Shown here piece after piece: positions 43,764 to 52,392 of a stretch of DNA of 64,000 nucleotides. Where the stretch lies: NCBI RefSeq assembly GCF_003052515.2, contig NZ_QARE02000022.1:20898-84897 (forward strand). The letters run 5' to 3'. A model generated the notes under the pieces. The model made no database searches, was not told the DNA's origin, and saw only the letters and a list, made by a program, of their open reading frames with translations. The stretch comes from Pseudomonas sp. RIT409. Lineage in GTDB: Bacteria; Pseudomonadota; Gammaproteobacteria; Pseudomonadales; Pseudomonadaceae. A program made the translations under genes and the position numbers. The first letter of the stretch is position 1, and every line of letters begins with the position of its first letter.

Positions 43764-45233
43764 TCAATCGTCGGCTTGAGACAACGGCCTGGCGACCTGC
43801 TCCAGCGATTTACGCTCAGCGGCGACACCCCAGACCGCCTGCACCGCTGACGCCAACAGCATCAAAGCTGCACCGATGAGGTAGCCAATGAACACCGGAC
43901 CTCGCTGGTGGCTGTCGATCAGTTCGCCGAAAAGTGTCGGTCCGATAATGCCGCCCAACGCCGTTCCAAAGGCGTAGAACACCGCGATCGCCAAGGCCCG
44001 GATTTCAAGCGGAAAGGTTTCCGCCACGGTCAGGTAAGCGGAACTGGCTGCCGCGGAGGCGAAGAAAAAGATGATCATCCAAGCGATCGCCTGCTGCGTG
44101 ACGCTCAAAACGCCCTGTTCGAACAGGTAACCGCTGATGCTCAACAACACCGCCGAAACGGCATAGGTCAGGCTGATCATCACACGTCGCCCTACCACGT
44201 CGAACAACCGACCCAGCAACAGCGGGCCACAGAAATTCCCCAACGCCAGGGGCAGCACGTACCAGCCAATGGCCGCTGAGGGCACCTGATAAAACTCAGT
44301 CAGGACCAAGGCATAAGTGAAAAAGATCGCGTTGTAGAAAAACGCCTGGGCGGTCAGCAGGGTCAGGCCCACCAAAGCACGCTGGCGGTAGCGGTTGAAC
44401 AATGTGTCGAAGATTTCCCTAAGCGGCGTGTAGTCGCGGGCGTGCAAGCGCAGCGTCTTGCCGTCGAACGCCGCCACCTCATGCCCCTGCTCACGAAAAC
44501 GCGCCTCGATGCCTTCCACGATCCGCCTGGCTTCGTCAGCCTGACCATGAATCAGCAGCCAGCGCGGGCTTTCCGGCAGCCACAGGCGCATCAACAGAAT
44601 GATCAGCCCCAGCACGGCGCCGATTCCGAAGCACAGCCGCCAGCCCAGGTCTGCGCCGATCCAGCCCGGGTCGAGCAGCACAATCGACCCCACCGCCCCC
44701 AGCGCGGCACCGATCCAGAACGTACCGTTGATGGTCAGGTCGACCCAGCCACGGAAACGCGCCGGGGTGAATTCCTGAATGGTGGAATTGATCGCCGTGT
44801 ATTCGCCGCCAATGCCCATGCCGGTCAGAAAGCGGAACAGCATGAAGCTCCACAGGCTGAAGGAGAACGCCGTCGCAGCGGTCGCGCTGATGTACAGCGC
44901 CAATGTGATGAAGAACAGCTTGCGGCGCCCGAGACGGTCCGTCAGCCAGCCGAAGAACAACGCCCCCAGCACCGCACCAGCGATGTAGGCGCCGCCCGCC
45001 AGGCCGATGTCGGCGTTGGTCAGGCGCAACACAGGGCTTTCCTTGAGCGCCCCGGAGACCGAACCGGCCAGCGTGACTTCCAGACCATCGAGCAACCAGG
45101 TAATGCCCAGTGCGAACACCAACAGCGTGTGGAAACGGCCCCAAGGCAGGCGATCCAGCCGCGCCGGGAGGTCGGTGTCGAAAGGTTGCCCCTTGGCGGG
45201 GCCGGTGTCCGATGGAACGCTCTCGGTAGTCAT
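43764..45233 (-). CDS. MFS transporter (sugar/organic-acid porter type)
   Basis: 489 residues from the ATG giving MTTESVPSDTGPAKG. The frame is open much further upstream, but that part is antisense to the aminotransferase gene and not protein-like. Twelve hydrophobic segments; loop motif GWLTDRLGRRK between helices 2 and 3 and its second-half echo GRLFDVVGRRV; a PESPRWLLIHG motif after helix 6 as in the sugar porter/NiaP group. It lies 74 bases downstream of the acetylornithine-aminotransferase-like gene on the same strand, so the two probably form one operon. Confidence 0.85.
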   Translation of the reverse strand: MTTESVPSDTGPAKGQPFDTDLPARLDRLPWGRFHTLLVFALGITWLLDGLEVTLAGSVSGALKESPVLRLTNADIGLAGGAYIAGAVLGALFFGWLTDRLGRRKLFFITLALYISATAATAFSFSLWSFMLFRFLTGMGIGGEYTAINSTIQEFTPARFRGWVDLTINGTFWIGAALGAVGSIVLLDPGWIGADLGWRLCFGIGAVLGLIILLMRLWLPESPRWLLIHGQADEARRIVEGIEARFREQGHEVAAFDGKTLRLHARDYTPLREIFDTLFNRYRQRALVGLTLLTAQAFFYNAIFFTYALVLTEFYQVPSAAIGWYVLPLALGNFCGPLLLGRLFDVVGRRVMISLTYAVSAVLLSISGYLFEQGVLSVTQQAIAWMIIFFFASAAASSAYLTVAETFPLEIRALAIAVFYAFGTALGGIIGPTLFGELIDSHQRGPVFIGYLIGAALMLLASAVQAVWGVAAERKSLEQVARPLSQADD

Positions 45234-45307
45234 GTCAGGGGCCCACAGCCGCTCAGTGATCTGTGGGTTGAGAGTCGCTTGGCTTCGCTGGAGTTCAGCG
45301 GCGCTGT

Positions 45308-46477
45308 TCAGTGGAGCGCACTGACCACCCCCCGCACAATCGCCTCGACCTGCGCCGCGTCGATGATCAACGGCGGCAACAGGCGAATGGTCTGGCCGCG
45401 CGTGACATTGATCAGCACGCCGTGAGCGCGCGCGGCATGAAGGCACAGGTCGCGAATGGGCCGACTCAACTCCACACCGATCATCAAGCCCAACCCACGC
45501 ACCTGCAGCACGTCCGGATGTCCGCTCAACGCTTCGCGCAGGCCCGACAGCAGACGCTCGCCCTGAATGGCGGCGTTGCTCAACAGCCCTTGCTGCTCGA
45601 CGATATCGAGGACGGTGCAGCCAACCCGGCAGGCCAAGGGATTGCCGCCGAAGGTGCTGCCATGGCTGCCGGGCGTGAACAGACGGCCTACGGCAGCGGT
45701 CGCGAGACATGCCCCCATCGGGATGCCGTTGCCCAGCGCCTTGGCCAGGGTCATGACGTCCGGCGCGATCCCCTCGTGTTGAAACGCGAACCACTGGCCA
45801 GTGCGGCCAATGCCGGTCTGAATTTCATCGAGCATCATCAGCCAACTGTTCTGACTGCAATGGGCCCGCAGCGCCTTGAGGTAGCCCGGCGGCGGCAGCA
45901 CCACGCCGCCTTCGCCCTGCACCGGCTCGAGCATCACCGCGACGATGCGCTCACCGTAGGCGTGCGTTGCCCGTTGGATGGCGACAATGTCGCCGAACGG
46001 CACCTTGATGAAGTCCCTGGCCATCGGCTGATAACCCAGGCGCGCCGCGCCATTGTCGCTGGCGGACAACGTCCCCAGGGTGCGGCCATGAAAGGCGTTG
46101 TCCATGACCAGCACCAGGGGTTGCTCGATGCCTTTGGCCCAACCATACAGGCGCGCAAGCTTGAGCGCGGTCTCATTGGCCTCCGCCCCGGAGTTGTTGA
46201 AAAACACCTGCTCCAGCCCTGACAACTGCGTCAGTTTCCCCGCCAACCGCTGTTGCCAATCGATGCGGTAATGATTGGATGTGTGCAACAGCAGCCCCGC
46301 CTGGTCGCTGATGGCCTCGACGATGCGCGGATGGCTGTGACCGACATTGGTCACCGCGACGCCTGCAACGGCGTCCAGGTACTGGCGACCCGTGTCATCC
46401 CAGAGACGAGCGCCTTCTCCTCTGACGAAGCTCAAGGGCAGCGGTTTATACGTGTTCATCAGGCAGGCGGCGGTCAT
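45308..46477 (-). CDS. Class III aminotransferase (ArgD/acetylornithine-type)
   Basis: 389 residues; the first ATG has GGAG eight bases upstream, with a second possible ATG six codons on. FFNNSGAEANETALKLARLYG, NAFHGRTLGTLSASDN, MLDEIQTGIGRTGQWFA and LAKALGNGIPMGACLA (PLP lysine) match acetylornithine/succinylornithine aminotransferases. Location beside an MFS transporter and a divergent LysR gene suggests catabolism of an omega-amino acid or diamine rather than arginine synthesis; a housekeeping argD is expected elsewhere. Confidence 0.85.
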   Translation of the reverse strand: MTAACLMNTYKPLPLSFVRGEGARLWDDTGRQYLDAVAGVAVTNVGHSHPRIVEAISDQAGLLLHTSNHYRIDWQQRLAGKLTQLSGLEQVFFNNSGAEANETALKLARLYGWAKGIEQPLVLVMDNAFHGRTLGTLSASDNGAARLGYQPMARDFIKVPFGDIVAIQRATHAYGERIVAVMLEPVQGEGGVVLPPPGYLKALRAHCSQNSWLMMLDEIQTGIGRTGQWFAFQHEGIAPDVMTLAKALGNGIPMGACLATAAVGRLFTPGSHGSTFGGNPLACRVGCTVLDIVEQQGLLSNAAIQGERLLSGLREALSGHPDVLQVRGLGLMIGVELSRPIRDLCLHAARAHGVLINVTRGQTIRLLPPLIIDAAQVEAIVRGVVSALH

Positions 46478-46574
46478 TGTCGGAGCTCCAGGTCGGTGTG
46501 AAGCTCAGTATCGTTAACCGCTTTTGCTGTATAAAGATCGACTTTGTTGAGTGACTTTAAAGCAGAGGTTGATA

Positions 46575-47477
46575 ATGGACGTTTTCCAGGCCATGACAGT
46601 GTTTGTGAAGGTGGTCGAAAGCGGCAGCATGACGGCGGCGGCGCGTCATTGCGAAATGTCGACGACCATGGTGGGCAACCACCTCAAAGCCCTTGAACAA
46701 CGCCTCGGGGTCAGCCTGCTGCACCGCACGACCCGTCGACAGAACCTGACGGAATTCGGCGTTCTCTACTACCGACGTTGCGTGGAAGTGCTCGGCCTGG
46801 TGAGCGACTCCGAGCGCATGGCCGAGCATGCGCAAACACGGCCCAGTGGCACGCTGCGGCTGACCGCGCCCCCCGCATTCGGGGCCGAACGCCTCTCGCC
46901 CATGCTCAGCGCATTCAGCCACCGCTTCCCGGAATTGAGGATCGAGGTGGTCCTGAGCAATCAGCTGATGGACCTGATCGAACACGGATTCGACGCCGCG
47001 ATCCGCTTGGGCAAGCCTGATCCCTCGGCACTCATCGCCCGGCCGCTCGAGGACTACACCCTCACCGTCTGCGCATCGCGGGAATACCTTGACCGGCGCG
47101 GCACCCCAATCACGCCTGAAGACTTGCGCGACCACCACTGCCTGTCCTTCGCCTACCCGGCAGGTGACGAATGGCGCGCCGCCGACAAGCTGTGGATGCT
47201 CACCAGCCCTGAAGGAATCATCGAGATCCCGGTATCCGGGCCGATGATCGTCAACAGCTCACCCGCCTTGCGCCAGGCGGCGTTGACCGGCATGGGCATC
47301 GCGATGCTCCCGGATGTGTTGATTCGCGAGGACCTGAACGCCGGAACACTGGTCCCTTTGTTGCAGGACTGGCCGCCACCGAGTCGGTCGCTCTGGCTGA
47401 TGTACCCGCAGGACCGCTACCGTTTGCCCAAAGTCAGGCATTTTGTCGAAAGCGCCCTGGCGGCGTGGGGCAAGTGA
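46575..47477 (+). CDS. LysR family regulator (DmlR/CrgA-like)
   Basis: 300 residues from the ATG giving MDVFQAMTVFVKVVESGSM, with AGAGG upstream. HTH: SMTAAARHCEMSTTMVGNHLKALEQRLGVSLLHRTTRRQNLTEFG. Effector domain contains LTAPPAFGAERLSPMLSAF and ASREYLDRRGTP, typical of the CrgA/DmlR subfamily. It diverges from the aminotransferase-MFS pair with a 97-base gap and probably controls it. Confidence 0.88.
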   Translation: MDVFQAMTVFVKVVESGSMTAAARHCEMSTTMVGNHLKALEQRLGVSLLHRTTRRQNLTEFGVLYYRRCVEVLGLVSDSERMAEHAQTRPSGTLRLTAPPAFGAERLSPMLSAFSHRFPELRIEVVLSNQLMDLIEHGFDAAIRLGKPDPSALIARPLEDYTLTVCASREYLDRRGTPITPEDLRDHHCLSFAYPAGDEWRAADKLWMLTSPEGIIEIPVSGPMIVNSSPALRQAALTGMGIAMLPDVLIREDLNAGTLVPLLQDWPPPSRSLWLMYPQDRYRLPKVRHFVESALAAWGK

Positions 47478-47539
47478 CAGGGGTTGAGCCAGGGCGGGGA
47501 GCCGTTCGCGGTGCCCCATTAGGCATGGTTGCTCCTCGG

Positions 47540-48010
47540 CTATCCGCCCACCGCAATCAGGTCCATTTCCACGGTTGCGTTCTTCGGCAACTGGAACACC
47601 CCCACCGAGCTGCGGGTATGGGCGCCCGCCTCGCCGAACACGAAAAACAACACCTCGGACGCGCCGTCGGCGACTTCGCTCTGCTGGGTGAAACTGTCGG
47701 TGCATTGCACGAACAGGGTCATGCGCAAGACCCGTTTGACGTTATCGAGGCTGCCCAGGCTGCGCTGCAATAATGCGATCGCGCGGAGGGCGCTGATCTT
47801 CGCCCCCAGTTGCGCCTGCTCCAGGGTCACATCGGCGCCCGCCCTGCCCGTCACCATCACCTGGTCACCCACCCTCGGAATCTGACCGCTGATGTACAGC
47901 TGAGCGTCATGACGGACCAGCGGGACGTAATTGCCGCCGATCTTGATCTCACCATCGAAGTCGTGACCGACCTGCTCACACGCCTGTTTGAAGCGAACAT
48001 CACACGACAT
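47540..48010 (-). CDS. RidA family protein (YjgF/UK114-like)
   Basis: 156 residues from the ATG giving MSCDVRFKQACEQVG; a longer start (48109) is less likely. IGGNYVPLVRHDAQLYISGQIPR, GAKISALRAIALLQRSLGSLDNVKRVLRMTLFV and RSSVGVFQLPKNATVEMDLIAVGG follow the RidA fold; the family's usual catalytic Arg is represented in the VKRVLRM strand region. RidA proteins hydrolyse reactive enamines/imines released by PLP enzymes, which fits the two nearby aminotransferases. Confidence 0.85.
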   Translation of the reverse strand: MSCDVRFKQACEQVGHDFDGEIKIGGNYVPLVRHDAQLYISGQIPRVGDQVMVTGRAGADVTLEQAQLGAKISALRAIALLQRSLGSLDNVKRVLRMTLFVQCTDSFTQQSEVADGASEVLFFVFGEAGAHTRSSVGVFQLPKNATVEMDLIAVGG

Positions 48011-48209
48011 TGCCAACCCCTGAATGATGGAGAAATCAAATGACTTGGTGCGCTCTTTGCGCCTGCTCACCGCCCTGCTCCGATCGCATGCGAGTTCCAC
48101 AAACCCCAATTGATAGCAGGCATGTCGGGTATCGACAGACAGAAATAGTGCGTAACGCCACGCGCCCTTAAAGTTTTCTCAACCCTAATCAAATGAGTCG
48201 AGGTTGAAA

Positions 48210-49226
48210 ATGTCCCGCGCCATCAAATTTCATCGCTTCGGCAAAGCCGATGTGCTCAGTTGCGAGGAGCAGCCTGACCGGTTACCCGGCCCGCAGGAAG
48301 TGCTGGTTCGTGCAGAAGCCCTCGGCGTGAGCTGGGATGATGTGTTGTGGCGTCAGAACCTCGCCCTGGCCCCGGTGCAATTACCCGCCGGTATCGGCAG
48401 TGAAATGGCCGGTATCGTCGAGGCCGTCGGACCGGGCATCACCGATCTGCAGGTGGGCGACAGGGTGGCCAGCTTCAAGGCCATGAGCGCCAACGACTAC
48501 CCCGTGTGTGGCGATCACGTCATCGTGCCGCGTAACGCCCTGACCCGTTATCCCGACGTCCTGACCCCCGTAGAGGCCAGCGTGCACTACACGCCGATGT
48601 TGCTGGCGTACTTTGCCCTCATTGACCTGGCAGGCATTCAGACCGGCCAGACCGTGCTCGTGACCGATGCGGCCTATAGCCCCGGCATTGCCTTCGTTCA
48701 GTTGGGCAAGGCGTTGGGCCTGCATGTCATCGCCGCCGCGCAACATGCCGAAGATCGCGAATACCTGTTGGCCAACGGCGCCGAGCGCGTCATCGTCACC
48801 GACGAGGACGACATCGGCCTGCGTATCCAGGCATTGACCAAAGGCCAGGGCATCGAGGCGGTGTTCGATGGCTTCGGCGGTCGCCAACTGTCGCTGCTGG
48901 GCGATGTACTTGCCCCCCGCGGCAGCTTGGTGCTGTATGGCTTGCGCGGTGGCAACACCACGCCGTTCCCGGCGATGCAAGCGTTCAGAAAGAACATGCG
49001 TTTCTTCGTGCATTGCCTTGAGAACTTCACCGGCAAACCGGAACTGGGCATCGAGCAGAACGCCGCAGCGATGGCACGCGCACTGGAGGTGATCAACGAT
49101 CTGACGATCAAAGGCCTGCTCAAGCCGGACATTCATCGAACCTGGCCCTTCGAACAGTTCGGCAAGGCGCACAACCATCTGGATGACGAACCGGTGCGGG
49201 GCCGCGTCGTGCTGCGGGTGCGCTGA
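48210..49226 (+). CDS. MDR family quinone oxidoreductase-like enzyme, paralogue of 14216-15250
   Basis: 338 residues from the ATG giving MSRAIKFHRFGKADVL; a TTG two codons upstream is less likely. The arrangement matches the gene at 14216-15250 throughout (for example DVLWRQNLA, AGIGSEMAGI, VHYTPMLLAYFA, GDVLAPRGSLVLYGLRGGN, FVHCLENFTGKPELGI). No zinc ligands are seen. It diverges from the RidA gene. Probably an NADPH-dependent quinone or enone reductase; substrate unknown. Confidence 0.87.
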   Translation: MSRAIKFHRFGKADVLSCEEQPDRLPGPQEVLVRAEALGVSWDDVLWRQNLALAPVQLPAGIGSEMAGIVEAVGPGITDLQVGDRVASFKAMSANDYPVCGDHVIVPRNALTRYPDVLTPVEASVHYTPMLLAYFALIDLAGIQTGQTVLVTDAAYSPGIAFVQLGKALGLHVIAAAQHAEDREYLLANGAERVIVTDEDDIGLRIQALTKGQGIEAVFDGFGGRQLSLLGDVLAPRGSLVLYGLRGGNTTPFPAMQAFRKNMRFFVHCLENFTGKPELGIEQNAAAMARALEVINDLTIKGLLKPDIHRTWPFEQFGKAHNHLDDEPVRGRVVLRVR

Positions 49227-49491
49227 AGCTCAAACGGGGCGCGATTGCAACGAGAGTTGTCAGCGGCAGTAGGACACCGGTGATCCACAACGTTCTCGAC
49301 GCTGGCGGAAAACGGAGCTAGGACCTCACCCTGCCTGTTTTCGCTGAACACACCTCGCAACGGTTCACCGGCCGGAACCCCATTGCTTGGTTCTGGCGAA
49401 CACGCAAACCTGTCCATGGGTATCACGAGCAGCGCTTCGCTGTGCCGCGTAACGCTCATCATTCATCAATTCAACGTCAAGGATCGACGCC

Positions 49492-50427
49492 ATGAGCCAG
49501 ACTTTACAAAACCACGCACCCATCCACATGAAATGGATGGCCGAAACGCCCGAGCTGCAACACCTGCGGATCGACGAACTGATCCTGCCGGGCACACACA
49601 ACTCCGGCAGCGACAAACAATCCCCTAACCTGGGCTTGCCTCAGGAGATCGCTCAGGATGTGTCACCTCACGAACAGCTTCGCCATGGGATCCGCGTACT
49701 GGATCTGCGCGTCGCGTTCTACAAGAACCAGCCGGCCGGCAGCCCCCGGCGGTTTCAGCTCTATCACCTGACCTCGTCCGGCAGAACGGTGGCCGTCGAC
49801 ATCGTGCAAAAGGTCAAAGCGTTCTTTCAGGAACTGGAAAGCCAGGGCGCCCCTGCGCAGGAAATCGTCATCCTGGATTTTCATCAGTTCGACGGTTTTA
49901 CCGATGAAGCGCACGCAGAACTTCAGGGCCTGCTGTTCGACGAGATGGAACAGCGCTTGATCTCCTACCAGTTGAGTGACCTGACGCTGAGCAGTTTCTG
50001 GGCGGACTATCCGGGCCGCAACGTCGTCATCGCCTACAACCACAGCAGCGTCCGTGATGAGTTCTGGGACGGCGTGCTTCAGCGCTGGCCCGGGGAGAAC
50101 CTGTTCAACACCAATACCCTGAAAGCCTTTATCGACAGCGTCGCCCAAGAGGAAAAAACACCTTGTCGCCTCACCGCCGTGCAATGCGCCAAATACTCGC
50201 TGCCCTTTCACGCAGCCACTGACCTGTCACACAAGGTCGATCAGTGGTTTGCGTCAGTGGACGAGTGGAGCTATATCCAGAACTTTTACATCATCAATAC
50301 CGATTGGTCGCTGCGCCACAGCTTGATCGCGCAATGCCAACACGCCAATCGCATCCGTGGGCAGCGCGCGCTCACTCACCCCGAGGAGCCGCTGCAGCCT
50401 GCGTTGCGTCATCTCAACAACGGGTAA
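49492..50427 (+). CDS. PI-PLC X-domain phospholipase/phosphodiesterase
   Basis: 311 residues. The PI-PLC X signature is visible: LILPGTHNSGSDKQ with catalytic His near residue 36 (H-N where the Bacillus enzyme has H-D), GIRVLDLRVAFY with the conserved Arg/Asp/Arg, FQLYHLTSS supplying the second His, and EIVILDFHQFDGF. Such proteins cleave glycerophosphoinositol or related phosphodiesters. There is no Sec signal peptide, so it is cytoplasmic or exported by another route. It sits alone, after a 265-base gap; a small ORF on the other strand overlaps its last 14 bases. Confidence 0.8.
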   Translation: MSQTLQNHAPIHMKWMAETPELQHLRIDELILPGTHNSGSDKQSPNLGLPQEIAQDVSPHEQLRHGIRVLDLRVAFYKNQPAGSPRRFQLYHLTSSGRTVAVDIVQKVKAFFQELESQGAPAQEIVILDFHQFDGFTDEAHAELQGLLFDEMEQRLISYQLSDLTLSSFWADYPGRNVVIAYNHSSVRDEFWDGVLQRWPGENLFNTNTLKAFIDSVAQEEKTPCRLTAVQCAKYSLPFHAATDLSHKVDQWFASVDEWSYIQNFYIINTDWSLRHSLIAQCQHANRIRGQRALTHPEEPLQPALRHLNNG

Positions 50428-50731
50428 TCAACCCCTGACGGGCGATGCGTGTGAGGTGGCGGATCACCGCATCAGCCCTGTCCGCCGAGGGCGCCTGAAC
50501 CACGGCCAGATCGAACTGATCGTTGTTGAAGCGCTCAAGTGACTCATCTGCCGCGATGAACTGAATCAGAAAGGCATGGGGGCCGTGCTGGCGGCGAGGT
50601 CGACCGTCCAGATAACGCAGCAGCGTCGGCTGATGGGATCCGGCCAGAAGGATTTTCGGATTGCGACGATTGAACGGACTGGTCAGTGGGACCAGACGAA
50701 TCAGGGGGCGTGGGCTGGACGTGTTACTCAT
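50414..50731 (-). CDS. Hypothetical protein, 105 residues, possibly truncated
   Basis: ATG frame giving MSNTSSPRPLIRLVPLTSPFNRRNPK. KILLAGSHQPTLLRYL and FDLAVVQAPSADRADAVIRHL resemble the first half of a Rossmann-like (methyltransferase-type) fold, with the expected second half missing at the convergent PI-PLC gene end. Not assigned to a family. It may be a truncated remnant. Confidence 0.45.
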   Translation of the reverse strand: MSNTSSPRPLIRLVPLTSPFNRRNPKILLAGSHQPTLLRYLDGRPRRQHGPHAFLIQFIAADESLERFNNDQFDLAVVQAPSADRADAVIRHLTRIARQGLITRC

Positions 50732-50859
50732 GGTGCTGGGTTCTCCGCCTCAGTGTTCCGCTGGGCAGCGGTGAGAGGCAACACCGAACCAGCGCTTTAG
50801 CGGTATTTCGGTGACGAATGCTCGACACCCGGCGCCCCGCAAGTAGCTGTTTAAATCGG

Positions 50860-51081
50860 CGCATGAGCGGCATCCTAGAGAAGCGGCACGGGGATTGTCA
50901 ATTGTCGGAACACGGCGTTTTCGTGCCGGTGACGCAGATCGAAGCCCTGTGCGAAGAACTCAACGCCAAGCGCTATAAACATGCCCGCCCCGGGATTCAG
51001 GAACAGGGCTGGGGCAAGGTCATGGAAGTGGCCGATCCGTTTGGCAACCGGCTGCGGTTTTGCGAGTTGTCCCCGAACTGA
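50860..51081 (+). pseudogene. C-terminal remnant of a VOC/glyoxalase-like protein
   Basis: From about 50881 the frame reads KRHGDCQLSEHGVFVPVTQIEALCEELNAKRY...GWGKVMEVADPFGNRLRFCE, the second half of bleomycin-resistance/glyoxalase (VOC) domain proteins. The preceding codons do not resemble the first half, and only about 65 of the usual 120 residues remain. It is therefore a 5'-truncated pseudogene. Confidence 0.75.
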
Positions 51082-51123
51082 GCGATCCGCCCGGTTTGGC
51101 TGACGCGGTAGCAGCACGACACC

Positions 51124-52107
51124 TCACTTCACCAACCGCTTCTCCTTCGACGGTCGATACCCGAAATACGAGCTGTAGCACTTACTGAAGTGACTCGGCG
51201 AAACGAATCCACAGGCCACCAGCACCTCAACCTGGGACAGTTCGGTGTGCTGCAACAGACGTCTGGCTTCGGTAATCCGCAGTTCCAGGTAATACCGCTG
51301 CGGCGTGGTGCCGAGTTGTTCTTTGAACAATCGCTCGATCTGCCGCCGCGAACGTCCGGCGTAAAGTGCGAGTTGATCCATCTCCAGCGGCTCTTCCAGG
51401 TTGGCGTCCATCAATTTGACGACTTCCTTGAGCGGCGCGCTGACCGAGAGGTGACGGCTGGGTTTGATCCGGCGATAGCGGGACTCTTCGAAAGACAAGA
51501 TGTCTTCGATACCTTCCACCAACGCCTTGTCGTGCAGGCCCTTGATCCACTCCAGCGCCATGTGGAACGCGCCTGACGGGCTGGATGCGGTCAGCCGATC
51601 CCGGTCGACCACGAACGGCTCACTGGTCACATGGGTGATTTTCGACAACTCAGCCAGCGCCGGGCGGTGTTCAGGGTGAATGGCGCACCGATAGCCTTCC
51701 AATAATCCGGCCATGCCGAGAAACCAGGCGCCGTTCCACAGCCCGGCCAGCGCAATGCCCAGATCGGCCGCGGTGGTGAGCAATGTCGTCAGTGCTTCGT
51801 GAGTGTTCAGTTCGGTGCGATAGCCGCCGCAAATGACCAGCAAATCGAGGGCTTTGAGGTCTGGCAATTCCAGTTTCGCGTCAGGCCGGATGACCAGCCC
51901 CAGATCGCTGACGACTTCGCCTTCGTGCAAACCAAAGGTGCGCGAGGTGAACAGCCTGGGCCGCAATAGATTGGCCGTGACGAGGGTGTCCAGTACTTGG
52001 GTGAAGGCCGGCAGGGAAAAGTGTTCAAGCAACAGAAACCCGGTCCGGGTCGTTGCACTGGGTGTGTTCTTGTTATCGTCCAGGTAGCGAAGGTTCTTGC
52101 CCTTCAT
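51124..52107 (-). CDS. GlxA-family AraC regulator (DJ-1/PfpI domain plus AraC HTH)
   Basis: 327 residues from the ATG giving MKGKNLRYLDDNKN; a start 30 codons upstream looks non-coding. Residues about 15-185 form a DJ-1/PfpI amidotransferase-like sensor (LLVICGGYRTE, LAGLWNGAWFLGMAGLLEG, with Trp-Asn-Gly replacing the nucleophilic Cys region). Two AraC helix-turn-helices follow (LEMDQLALYAGRSRRQIERLFKEQLGTTPQRYYLELRI and VEVLVACGFVSPSHFSKCYSSYFGYRPSKEK). Family members such as GbdR, CdhR and ArgR of Pseudomonas control amino-acid and quaternary-amine catabolism. The target is unknown. Confidence 0.87.
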   Translation of the reverse strand: MKGKNLRYLDDNKNTPSATTRTGFLLLEHFSLPAFTQVLDTLVTANLLRPRLFTSRTFGLHEGEVVSDLGLVIRPDAKLELPDLKALDLLVICGGYRTELNTHEALTTLLTTAADLGIALAGLWNGAWFLGMAGLLEGYRCAIHPEHRPALAELSKITHVTSEPFVVDRDRLTASSPSGAFHMALEWIKGLHDKALVEGIEDILSFEESRYRRIKPSRHLSVSAPLKEVVKLMDANLEEPLEMDQLALYAGRSRRQIERLFKEQLGTTPQRYYLELRITEARRLLQHTELSQVEVLVACGFVSPSHFSKCYSSYFGYRPSKEKRLVK

Positions 52108-52300
52108 GCCCCCGCTGAACTCGCGTCTTTCGCTCAACGTTCGCCTCGGTCGCTGAAAACGGGCCGGTCCCGGTGCAGGGAGATCGTTGCCCCTCATTCA
52201 CGGTGTGATTTGTCGGTTGAAGACTACCGGTCAATCGCGTCCGCGGGTAGAGGTCGCCGGAGTTCGAGCGAGTGGCCCGGGAAGCCCCGCAAAAATGAAG

Positions 52301-52331
52301 CACCCTGCGAACGCGTAGCCCTCGCAGGGTG
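52301..52331 (-). terminator. Rho-independent terminator of asd
   Basis: CACCCTGCGA pairs perfectly with TCGCAGGGTG. Read on the minus strand it is followed by CTTCATTTTTGCG, 60 bases beyond the asd stop. Confidence 0.8.
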
Positions 52332-52392
52332 TGGGGAAATCGTCCCATCGACCGCCCTCAAGGCGGCTTTCAGGGTTGGCGACCGCCGGGAA

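Noticed and set aside
45234..45794. N-terminal extension of the MFS frame
   Set aside because: The extension overlaps the aminotransferase gene in another frame and is not protein-like; the transporter starts at 45233.
49374..49387. Sigma-54-like GGAACCCCATTGC before the PI-PLC gene
   Set aside because: GG and GC are nine rather than ten bases apart and the -24 box does not match.
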